This document shows positions 12,364 to 22,647 of a DNA stretch of 64,000 nucleotides, in pieces (the stretch's first letter is position 1; every line of letters starts with the position of its first letter). The translations under genes were made by a program, and so were the position numbers. The stretch covers positions 8,539,501 to 8,603,500 of the forward strand of contig OZ022256.1 of the NCBI GenBank assembly GCA_963978905.1, given 5' to 3'. Under the pieces are notes generated by a model. It ran no database searches and was not told where the DNA came from. It saw only the letters and a list, made by a program, of their open reading frames with translations. This DNA is from Trichostrongylus colubriformis (lineage: Eukaryota > Nematoda > Chromadorea > Rhabditida > Trichostrongylidae).

Positions 12364-14761
12364 GGGGGAAAATTCCCTGAGTGGCTCAGGACAAGCTGCC
12401 AGCGCGGCTTCAGACCACTGAACTCGCACCTTTTGCAGTGTTCACTATGAAAAGTGAAAAACGTCTCAATATAAAGGCGTTATACATATAGAGGGTCTGC
12501 AAAATCGGACCCCGTGCAAGACAATCAATCGTTCAATCGGGGTCAGGGGTGAGCAAAGTTGGTTAGAGAATGAAATCACCCGTTAATACCAGTAGGCACA
12601 GCTTACAGCTAGGGTCGGGCTCAGTACTGAATTCATAAAGAGAGTACTACATTATGTACCATCATCTCCTAACAGAAGAGTGACTCCACCATCAACAGGC
12701 AGACTGAATAACGAATACTGATTCATCTTTCTTAATCAGGCTGGTCTACTGAGAAAAAAGACATTAACATAAACCGCGGTTGTTGACATTAACTGTGGAT
12801 CAAACCTTGTTCATGAAGCGGTGCCCAAAATCAAGATGACACGGACCAACAGCGAACTGAACTACTTCTGCGTGAGTTCTACTAGGGTCGACAGAATGCC
12901 AAACTAGTGCCGCTGACAAGAGTAGATGCCTGTTCGCACAAGTCTTCGAAAAAAATGAAAGCCACAACAAAAAACACTTTTTGGTCCAACTAACGCCTTC
13001 TATGTATTGCTATAATTGTCAGAATCCTCTCTACTACTACATACTTGATGAGAACGCTAGGCTACACAAAATGATCACTTTACTCGGGCGCGAAGACGCC
13101 AACTCAAAAATGAATGTCATATTTGTGCTGAAGACGCTGAATAATCCGTGCTTGTTGGTTTTGAGAGACAGTGATAAAAGCTACTGCGCCAATACGTCAT
13201 TAAATAGCTCAAACAAAAGGTCAGTGTCATACAAAAGGTCAGTGTCATAATATCGATGTGAAATATGAATAGTCACTATGACTATCGTTTCAGCAAAACA
13301 TCCCCTTCCGGAGTAGAAAGGCTCGATGAAACAAAGCTTTCCTTTTAATAAGGATAATTGTTTTTCAGAGTGGCAAGACCCGAGAAGATGTATTTTTACC
13401 CTTGTAATATGCTGACGGTTTTTGTACGACAAAGCTCCAAAAAATAAGGATTTACGGCGTGAAACTACACCATGTGCAGCAAGCAATACTTAATCTAGCA
13501 TCCCGTATCCCACTAAGACTGCTTCTTCTCAATCTTTCTCTCGCATGATCAAAACTATCATTTTTAACGAATGAGTCATATGGATAAAAGTAGCATTGCA
13601 GCACAGCATTACAGGCATTTCAAAATTGAATGAAGACAAGTCCTAAATGCGATGAGTCATTCTTAGCAATAATCCGCAAAACCTCTCTGCCTCAATAATT
13701 CTCAAATCCGGCAGGGGAATGGGAGTTTTTCTGGTTTCCTCCTATTCAAACATCATCTCACAGATATTTCCTATCACTCCAAGTTGTTCTTACGAAAGAA
13801 ATATCGAGACGAATTGAACAAAGCATGCAGAAACATTTGCCAAGATTGCATAAGAGCACATCAGGCGTTGTAGGCTTTCAAGGGAGCATCATAGAGACTT
13901 GAGCACTGTATTCCGCATCATCACCTTGCTTTTTACAGTATGACTAGATACACTTCTCTTTGCTAGGGGAAAGTAATGCCGGAATAGCCGCAGAAGTGTT
14001 TTGTACTGACAATCGCGACTTTTCACCGTACAGAAACTGTAAAAAAAGAAAGCACCAAAAACTAGATAGCATCTAAATTAAGTAGGCTCGGTCAGTACAG
14101 TCGCAAGAGGTGCGACTGTAGCAGTAAGATAACAGTACATGTACTAGTACATGACTCTGAACAAGGAACTCATCCAAAGGTCTTGCAACAAAGATAGAAT
14201 GTTTGATGGACAGCTGTTTGATGTTTGATCTGAAGCGGGCATAATCGGCTTTTAATTTCGTTTCAGGCGCGGCGATCACGATGGAGCGCGGTATCTCCCC
14301 CATACTGAATTCCAACATTTTGGAAATGCTTCAAACTTTACCTGGAGCCCATCTTTCGAACAGCTGTAAACTGTTTTCCTAATAACTCCCTTAGACCTAT
14401 CTATTGGCCAATTGCTTGCTCCAATGGTTGCTTAGTTCTTAATATGGGTTTTTTGATAAGGATTTGATGAGGAAAATTTCGAAGTGTTTTACGGAAATGG
14501 CCATAACTTCCTTCAAACTCAACCATATGAGTTCGTTTTGGTGAAGCAGGGCCTGCTAGGTTGTCGCTTTCGAATGACTACCTGAGCTAGGCCATATCTT
14601 CAAAACGAAGCAAGAAAAATTCAAGAAAGCCAGTTGAGGAAAGCTTTTTTTCGTCGAATTCGCGAGATCTTCCCACGAATCTTCCCAAAAATTGATTCAT
14701 TGTTACTGAAATTCTTCCAGTATGCATCCTTCGCTCTCGGAGGCCTAGTGGAAAGGCGAGA

Positions 14762-14865
14762 AGCGTCGGTCAGCTTTTCTGTGGGATGCGCCATGCATGA
14801 GGATTTCATTCACATTCGCAATGAATACAAACGTTTTTCCGGCCTTTATAGTGGCCGCCAACACT
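14762..14865 (+). repeat. Dispersed repeat related to 6540-6620 and 36215-36300
   Basis: The segment around ATGCGCCATGCATGAGGA, a following run TTTCATTCACATTC and a GCCTTTATAGTGG motif match, in opposite orientation, sequence near 6540-6620 and 36215-36300. A shorter partial copy lies near 15080-15110. Its identity as a transposon is unknown. Confidence 0.5.
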
Positions 14866-15310
14866 AGATTACGTACTTGCGATCGTAGTGAGATATGGAA
14901 GAAGTCCATATCAGCTAATTTTTCGTCTTTATCTCAATGTTTCTGGAGTGTTCATCCACGGTGGTATCCGTTGATAGATATCGCTTTTCGCGGGCCATCG
15001 GTGATTTTCGGAAGTGTTCCTGTACGTGGTTCCTGTGTCAGCGGACCAGCGAAAGGGCTATTGGCGTTGATCGGTTTCGTTGCGGATTGCGCCATGCATG
15101 AGGTTTCCATGATGATTAACTTAAACTGGTTTCGGCTTCGCACCCCACTATTGTACTATTATTTCTCCCCTCACACTTCAGACCCTCAGCCTGAGAAATT
15201 CTGTTGATCACTGCCTACCTCAACTTTTCTTTTACGACCCCCCCCTCCTAACGGACCAAATACGACCCCCTCGTTGAGGATTCCTCAACGGAGGCTTGAC
15301 CCTGCTTATA

Positions 15311-16475
15311 TCTAAGAAGCAGTATGAGTATCACGGGAGCAGCGCCCTCCATATTTGAAAGATCGATTTCTGATGACGTTTGCATGGTAGGGTAGGTAAT
15401 GGAAAGTGTGTACTGACATTGAAACCTAACCCTTAGCGAACTTGATTAGGCGTCCGATCACCTTCCTCATGAAATAATCTCGATAGTTCTTCAAGGAAGC
15501 ACCCACCACAGCACCACAGTACCTGAGCCCTTCCATTAGAGATATTGGCAGGGGGCTAGGCACCCACACGCATTCCGGGGGACAAATGGACATCACTTTA
15601 GGGCGCCACGAAGGTGCCACCCATTCCGAAGCCCTCTAATGAAGGGAGTCTGGAAGCCAAGGGGCGGCGAGAAGCTCCACTGTGGAGTTGGAAGGATGTA
15701 ATCATTAACGACATCACTGAAATTGGTCCACGGGGCCATGGCCACAATCAGACATCTGAGGCCAGAAATGAAAGAAATGGCGATGTGTCCCAAAAGCAGC
15801 GGACTCACAACAGAGTGAGATTATCGCTGTGGAAAAGATGGCCACTAAAGCGTAGTACTAAAGAAAATCGGGAAGAATGGCGGGGCCACCGCTGGGAGAG
15901 CATCTCACTATGAAGATTATTTCTACTTAAATCTAGAAGCGAGAAGGAATCCCCTTCGCCTCCCCTACAGTTTGGGCAAAAGCGTACGTCTGCGTGTGCA
16001 GACTAACCTCTCGCTGATCCCTCTAAGATGCTTGAATTGCAATTTTTCATAAGATATCCCCTTCATTGCAATAGTACTGTAATTGCGTTTTTGAGAATAA
16101 GTTATACTTTCTGTCAGAAACAAATCGACAGCAATGCTGAAAATCAAAATCTGTTAATGAAAACTGGTCAGAATAGGTGAAGATGAGTAGTGGTGCAGCA
16201 TTATGCAAACTGGGACTGATGCTACATATCGTCAGGTAACTTACTTGATGTTAGTTGTAGTACCGCCTTATTAAGCATCAGTAAGAGTGGCTGATAAAAC
16301 AGTAAAATCGTGATGAATAAGAGATTCTAGAAACGTAACGACGTTAGAATACTACAAAATTAGCGACAGGCTATCCTATGTGATTTGAATGACTCAAGCA
16401 AAGATGACGAGAGGTGAGGGGAAGGTTGAGCGTGCAACGTAATCTTCCCATCACTAATCTGTAGATCAACTCCGC
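15311..16475. other. Non-coding stretch, unit 1
   Basis: Collinear with about 43040-44460 of unit 2. The 99-codon plus-strand frame at 15614-15913 is interrupted in unit 2 by an LTR-like insert and by indels, and resembles no family I know. The undisturbed target site of that insert is at about 15697. Confidence 0.45.
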
Positions 16476-17440
16476 CTGTGGGTAACCGCAGCCGGTCCCA
16501 AGCCCAGATAAAGGAGGAGGGTTGATCCCCCGCCGAGGGATCGTAAAATGTAGGCTTGTAACCACATGGAGAATACTCGCAAGGATCTCGTAAAAGCTAC
16601 CGCATTCGGGGAAGCCGATGCGCCGGCATTGGACAGGATGTCGATGAAAAGTATGCGACTGGTCTCTCACCAAACAAGCTCCTATCATCGAAAACGACAC
16701 TCAGGCTCGCAACGTGGAATATCAGAACAGGGAATCATGTCGGCCAAAAGAAATAGTTGTGCAAGAACTGCTTCGCTACAGCATCTCCGTCGCTGCGATC
16801 ACGGAACTGCGTATGCCGGGAAGTGGATCCATGAGGATCACTTCGCCGAAAGATGGGAAGTGGATGAGGCTCTATTTCTCAGGCGGTGAACATCATACTG
16901 AAGGAGTGGGCTTCGCGGTCGATTCTAAGGCATTCAGGAGTGTCATCGCTTTCCAGCCGTTCTCGAGCAGATTGGCTGTGCTTACCATCGAAGGCACCAT
17001 TAGGATGCATCATGTTGTTGCATACCCCCCTACAGAGGCCAGCCCGGAGGAAACAAAGGATGCTTTCTACGATCAGTTGCAAACTGTCCTTGATTCACTA
17101 CCACATCGTGACATGGTTGTAATTGGAGGTGGTCTGAACGCGCACACGGGCGTCAACAGAGAAGGATGGGAAGACGCTCTGGGCCATTTTGGACACGGAG
17201 AAATCAATAAGAATGGACTTCGATTATTGTCGTTTGCGCTGTCGAACCATCTGATCATAGGCAACACCGTATTTCGTCACCCTCTGAAGCATCAACTAAC
17301 ATGGCGGTCCCCCAATGGGAGGGATCTGGCTATGCTCGACTACTTTCTCATTCCAAGCCGATTTCGATCCTCTTTCTCGGATATTTGTGTCATGCGACGA
17401 GCTGACTGCGAATCCTCGCCTCGCCGGAAACCTCGCCATC
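16476..17440 (+). mobile_element. RTE-like non-LTR retrotransposon fragment, 5' region with endonuclease domain
   Basis: The frame at 16714-17448 (244 codons) is an endonuclease/exonuclease/phosphatase domain of the apurinic-endonuclease type that nicks target DNA for target-primed reverse transcription. Visible landmarks are AITELRMPG (catalytic Glu region), VVAYPPTEAS, VIGGGLNAHTG (normally GDFNA, so the catalytic Asp position is altered), and a C-terminal block with HQLTWRSPNG then LDYFLI. A preceding segment in another frame supplies the RLATWNIRTGN start of the domain. There is no reverse transcriptase, so it is truncated and inactive. Unit 2 lacks it between about 44460 and 44612. Confidence 0.8.
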
Positions 17441-18387
17441 AATGTTAGTTTGAATCATTAATACCCAATACTAACAGCCTTGTTGGCATGAAAGAAAAGG
17501 ATTCGATTGTGACAAAACAACAATTTTTCCAATCAGTGAGCAAATCTCGAAGTCAATGGAAAATTTTTTTCCTTAGCATCTAAGAAGGCGATTCAGCATA
17601 TTCTCTTCTTGAAACTACGTATCTCCTCTCAGACTTACAAAATGACGCAAAAATGGTAGCCAGTATTGGACTCATCCAATATTGAATACAGTGAGTCTTG
17701 TACATGGTTTCGTACGGTTTTTGTGTGTGCAGGAGATTGATACTATACATTGAAGGAGAGCATTTTCCTTGCAATCTCTTAGTTTCTTACAGTGGGGCTC
17801 CTGTGCTTTGAAAGAGCTGGTTTGCGTAAAATTGTGTAAATTGCGGTAGAATACGGTGAGGAAAATCTATGAAAAGAACGTTGAACTTGCGAGGATACAC
17901 TCCTACTAACCACGGCATGGCAACGTCCCTTCCAATGCTGATCGTTGCATTTCGGACAAACTTTGACGCATTTCCGGAAAGCTCTGAGGCACTTAATATC
18001 AGGAAAATCGTGGTTTCCTGTGGTCTCAAATAATGGCTAAAACGCCGCCTTACTATAAACCGCTTTGAGGCTTTATATCTAACAAGAGCAGCTTCTTCTG
18101 AATGAAGTGGCACCCGAGGGATCAGAAAGTGTAAAGCTAAAGTTACTCAAAAAAACATAAAATAATTAGTGGGCACGGTTGAAATTTTTAGTCAGACCCA
18201 GTACTATTATTGATGTTGCTGGTGAATGGGACTTGCTAGTTTGATTTCTGCTAGTTTAGTTTCAAACACTATCCCTCGTTACATCTCCAGTGGCTCACAT
18301 GGTCATCTGTCTAAGTAAACAACAAGTAAATAAGTAAATAAACAATTGAATGTGGTATGACAGCATATGCCATAGCACGATATAATA
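17441..18387. other. Non-coding stretch, unit 1
   Basis: Collinear with about 44612-45620. The 108-codon minus frame at 17787-18113 resembles no family and its unit 2 counterpart is broken by indels. Confidence 0.4.
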
Positions 18388-18511
18388 CAGTCCATTTCAA
18401 TTACGGCTGGCAGGGCGAGGCCTACGGACCTGTATCGATCCCTCTCACCCCGCCACACACTCTCACCCAACTCTGTGGGCCACGCCCCGTCAGCCTACGG
18501 GAACTGGACTG
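18388..18511. mobile_element. 124 bp MITE, Tc1/mariner-type termini
   Basis: The insert starts CAGTCCA and ends TGGACTG, is flanked by TA on both sides, and is largely self-complementary. Unit 2 has a single uninterrupted TA at the matching place (about 45627). The CAGT end and TA target indicate mobilisation by a Tc1/mariner-type transposase. It encodes nothing. Confidence 0.8.
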
Positions 18512-18747
18512 TATGTACAATGCGAAAAGTAATATAAAATACAACCGCGGATCTCATTTCCACGAAATGCGTCGAAAAATCGAAACGTAATGTTTCTGAG
18601 ACCCAAGAATCGTAAGCTAAAAAATTACTGTTACATCTCATCCAGTCGAACCTATGTAGTGCATTTTCGAACTCGACACTTCTACTTCTTCTTAGACTGC
18701 TTTAACAGCGCCTGAAGACTAGCATCCACAGTGATACCCAAGGCAAT

Positions 18748-19128
18748 TTATTTAAATATACTAGCAATGCTCAGTGGCTGCTGTTTTCTCACTATTGTAG
18801 TACGAAGAACAGTTTTGTTTTCGCCCCATGCCATGTTTTTCTTCAAATACATCGGCATCGGCACAAATACGAAATCTGCAGGAAGCAGACTACAACCGTG
18901 AAGATCAAATAACGAATCTAGATCCTCATTCAAGATGAACAGGCTACGACCAGTAGCTGCAAAATCAGATCTTAGAATTCTATGATGAACATAGCAAACA
19001 TTCTTGCAACACATCACTCCACTACCGGAATTAAGCACAGAAAACGGAAAATTTAAGAATGGAACGTGAGTAGCAAACATTTCATGCCTGCTAACCATGA
19101 TAGCTGTGTGAATGCCTATTCGACACAC
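18748..19128 (-). CDS. Hypothetical protein or exon, 126 codons
   Basis: A continuous minus-strand frame with balanced composition, including RSLFILNEDLDSLFD and PADFVFVPMPMYLKK. I recognise no domain. The matching DNA in unit 2 (about 47335-47720) has frame-breaking indels, and the foldback element sits just beyond the end corresponding to its C-terminus. It may be an exon of a gene, a remnant, or chance. Confidence 0.3.
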   Translation of the reverse strand: MCRIGIHTAIMVSRHEMFATHVPFLNFPFSVLNSGSGVMCCKNVCYVHHRILRSDFAATGRSLFILNEDLDSLFDLHGCSLLPADFVFVPMPMYLKKNMAWGENKTVLRTTIVRKQQPLSIASIFK

Positions 19129-19393
19129 TGGCTTGCTCTACACAGAGCAACCGTCTAAAAGCCTTTACACTAGCCTAGACTGATTGGCTTTGGAGCGACC
19201 ACTACTACGCTGAGCTAGTGGGCTGTTTTATGGAAAGAGCTACTAAGGACACCCAAATTCTGCTAGAAATGTGATGCCGTGCACCTCATCGTACAAGGAC
19301 CGGCTTCTCTGTAAAGCCGATTCTCACCATATCAGCACACGGCAAAAAGGGTTGAAAGGATCAAGCTCTTCTGTTGCCCATATGTTTACATTG

Positions 19394-19395
19394 TA
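19394..19395. other. Empty TA target site of the unit 2 mariner/BEL nest
   Basis: Unit 1 reads ACATTG-TA-TTTGC here, followed by GGGCCACATCCAAGTTCC. In unit 2 the same flanks are separated by 9.3 kb, with TA duplicated at 48037-48038 and 57341-57342. Confidence 0.8.
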
Positions 19396-19889
19396 TTTGC
19401 ATTCCATGGGCCACATCCAAGTTCCACGCAAAAAAAACGACAATCCTGCCCAGACAGCCTGCTCATAGGTACGTCCAACGAGGTTATGGGTTTGGGGAAA
19501 AGGGGTTGCGAGCGTTTAAGGAGCAAACAGAATCAAAGAGGCGACGGTCATGAGGTCAGGGACGCAGAGCGAGAAGCAAATCAGCACTAAGCGCGAGATT
19601 TGAACTGTGCTCTTTTCGCCGACAGTTGTTCAAATGTTGCCGGTAGGAATATAGACTAGCAGCGGTTTCCCCGGTTTTTCGATATCTGCATTGGAACATA
19701 GGAAATTTCTTGGTTCTTTTCGTGTTTCTGTTCATGTACTGTATCAATTGGAGTGATTTCGAAAGGAAATTGGACCATTCCTTCAAGTCATAACTCATGC
19801 ATTGCAGGGGACCATTCGACTAGTCTTCCAAACGTTAGCTCCATACCTACGTCATAACCTGAACGGTGATATCATCTTCAGGACCAATT

Positions 19890-20770
19890 ATTTTGCACCA
19901 GCCTCTACTCTGCAAGGACACTGTCCATGGCATCGGGAATTCAACAGGAAGAGGGATGGATATAATCCATATATGAGGTTCATCAGGTGTCATGACGCAG
20001 GTGTTTCCTCGAGTGTCAGCCTGCGCCCACACTTCCTATTTTTACGTGAACACAAAAATGAATCCTTCTCCTCCGTCTCCTCGCTGATTGATGCATCGCA
20101 GGATCGAAACCTTCGTCATACGTCGCCATTTATTCCTGCCTGGGCATCTACTGTCGTGGCCTCGATATCGGTGCGATCCGTCTTGATGACATCCTTCCAT
20201 CACTTCTCTGGGGCTACCCGTGGTCGCCGGCCCGAGGTTTGAACTCTAGACTACCCTTTTTATTGAGTGATTCTCTGGCCTTCTAAGCACGTGCCTGACA
20301 AGTGACAGCTACTTGAGGGCCTCACTGGAGGCTATCAATCCTTCGATCGTGCAGCGAATTCTATGAGCTCTGAGGAAGGAGATCTCTAGCCGCCTGTCGT
20401 GCCATATGTACTTTCAAAGTGTTCATGGTGAGTGGAATCCTTTCCTCCTTTCTTCAGTTGCGCACTCCAACTGTGTGTCGTTATTTGCCTTCTCCGATCA
20501 CCTCTCGAATGTTTCGAATACTCTTCTCACGGTTATCAGTTGTACGCTGTGTAACCCATCCTTCCTTATTCTACCTTTTCGCACAGTTTCCTTGCGCCCC
20601 GTATGCGTGGAACTCGAAGCCACTCTGACCGCCTCCACCTCAACTCTCCTATAGCTTAAATGAGCAAAATGGGTGTGATCGGAATGGGTTTGAGCAAAGG
20701 TAATGTCGTTATGGCGCACCGTGGTGGCGCAAAAGGTGGGTAATTTGGAGACTTGTCCAAAGAACTCTCT
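19890..20770 (-). mobile_element. RTE-like non-LTR retrotransposon 3' remnant
   Basis: Read on the minus strand in two or three frames, the region gives the C-terminus common to RTE-type reverse transcriptases: RHVLRRPENHSIKR, then a PRVAPEKWWKDVIKTD stretch matching the usual GRPxxRWxDxI signature, then RNKWRRMTKVS matching the usual DRxKWRRM. Stops and frameshifts are frequent. Unit 2 shows no equivalent after about 57765, so it is a unit 1 insertion or was lost from unit 2. The plus-strand frame at 19802-20242 is a shadow of it. Confidence 0.6.
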
Positions 20771-21140
20771 CAAGGAAGTGAGTCGCCTTATCTGATTACC
20801 GCGACGTTTGCCTTTAAGAGTTCAGCATTCGATTCTGCTTAATTGCTATACCCCTCCGCTAAACTGGAATAGGACCCACATGGTTACTTATCATAATTAA
20901 CAGCACAAAGACACCGACCAATGCTCACTTATTGTTGGACCTTTCAGGACCTGTGGGAGTCTTGTATGTACCGAAAGGTGAGTAGGGTAAATGATAAGGC
21001 CACGCGACATGTTCAATACCTTCCTCACTTTCTCTGAATAAGAATCGAAGCGAGCATCCTAAATTTTTCGGAGTTGCCTAATATTTCTATTTTTTCTTTT
21101 CCTTTGACAGAACCACGACAGGTGGTGCCGTTTTTATCAC

Positions 21141-21367
21141 TGGGCAAAAGTGTATAGGAAATCCTATATGAAACCATATATTTCGCGGAGAAGGATGGTA
21201 TTGTTGAAGAAGGTGCACTGACAACTGATCTCCGCTCTTTGCTTGTACTAAAGTTTACCGTCCAAAATGCTGATGATCTCATGATCGGGCCCTTCGATCA
21301 TGACAGAGAATTTCTTGACTTGCTCTGGCCAAACTTTTACAAAACTTATGCGTCACGATTCTGTCAG
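21141..21367 (+). CDS. Exon-like frame of unknown function
   Basis: After an in-frame stop, a frame opens that includes EGALTTDLRSLLVLKFTVQN and FDHDREFLDLLWPNFYKTYA and ends at CAG followed by GTGTGT, a possible donor. A separate frame 21481-21702 follows. The composition looks protein-like, but I recognise no family and cannot find a matching start or partner exons. It may be part of a gene between the two receptors or a decayed one. Confidence 0.2.
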
Positions 21368-22647
21368 GTGTGTGTTGAGTTAGCTGTGCAATTCCAACTT
21401 ACAATTTCTATGACTAAGTCATTATATTGGACCACCTTCATTTTTTGGACACACATTTTTTACGTGATCGCAAGAATTGAATGAAAATTAAGGTGAGCAT
21501 TCACCAACGCATGGAACTCGTCAGCCTGACATCTTTCTTGGAATCCTTCCACGATATTCTTTATGCGAGATCATTCTTTATTATCAAAACTTCGAAGTCG
21601 ACCGATAGCAAATACATGAACTTTCACGGTGTTAATTTCATGGAACCTTACTGTATAGAGCGCTATCCCAAACTAACTGTCGAGTTTCAAACAAAGATCT
21701 GATGGCTGAGTACGGGTGAACAATAATTTCTGACATAATTTCTACGAGCTAATCACTGAATCAGCACCTTTACCTATTCCTTCCTTATATTTTCCAGGTA
21801 GAAGAGCCCTGTGCAATGGTTGTCCTGTGAATGACCGGAAATGGACCGTGAGATTGTTCTCGTGCCCTTTTTGATATTTAGGCCATCACTGCTCCATTAT
21901 TCTAGCTGAATTTGGAAACCTCATTTTTTTATATAGAACGATTTATCGGTTTTTGTCTCTCTCACTATTGAGCTCAATATATGATTGTTTTGGAATCTTA
22001 GAGGGCGAGATCCTATCCCCGAGTCCGAATAAATATACAGATCCCCAGATCAATATTATTCGATTGAAGCTGACTCGGAAGCTCCGGCTTCCCCTACTTC
22101 AGCGCTTAGTTGATGTATAGCTCCCACAATGGTGCGCTCGCATGTGTTCTCTAGTGCACTTCTACTTGATATTGCTACCCGGACCATCTATTGCTGAGGG
22201 AAATTAGCACCCTCATGTGAAAGTGCGCAAAACGATAAAAGTGATCAAATGTGCGAATCGCCGTGTCGTGAAGCCACGTTCATACATTGCGCATCGGCGC
22301 CGACGGCGACGGCGGCACTCTGATGAGGCGCTCTGTTTACAAAACGCTTGGCCTAGCCATACTACAATATGGTGATCGTGGTGATAGCTCACGAATTCAA
22401 CTTTGGAATTCGAATAGTCTGGCACAGTACCAAGATCGCTGCAAGATTGTCAGGACGATGAAGAGAGCTCATCGAATTCCTTGAAATGTAGTCAAATTAT
22501 TTTCAGAGGAGGTTATCCAAATTGTATTTTTCAATCGTGCTTTCGTAAACAACGCGTATATATCTCTTTCCAACAACTTCCCTCCCTCGGCGACAAATTC
22601 CATTCGAATAAATCCGTCTGCAAGCGAACTGCGTCTTTCTTTCAGCA

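Larger units (their letters stand above)
11993..15310. other. 3.3 kb block present only in unit 1
   Basis: Unit 2 runs directly from the counterpart of 11992 to that of 15311 (near 43038). The block begins and ends near C-rich runs (about 12040-12080 and 15235-15275). It contains a perfect 19 bp inverted repeat at 12305-12323 and 12345-12363, an 18 bp tandem duplication near 13215-13250, and a dispersed repeat around 14762-14865. No transposase, reverse transcriptase or other family is recognised, and open frames are short. It may be a degenerate or non-autonomous element, or ancestral sequence deleted from unit 2. Confidence 0.6.

Noticed and set aside
19802..20242. 146-codon plus-strand frame
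   Set aside because: The minus strand here reads as an RTE-type reverse transcriptase C-terminus; the plus frame is its shadow.
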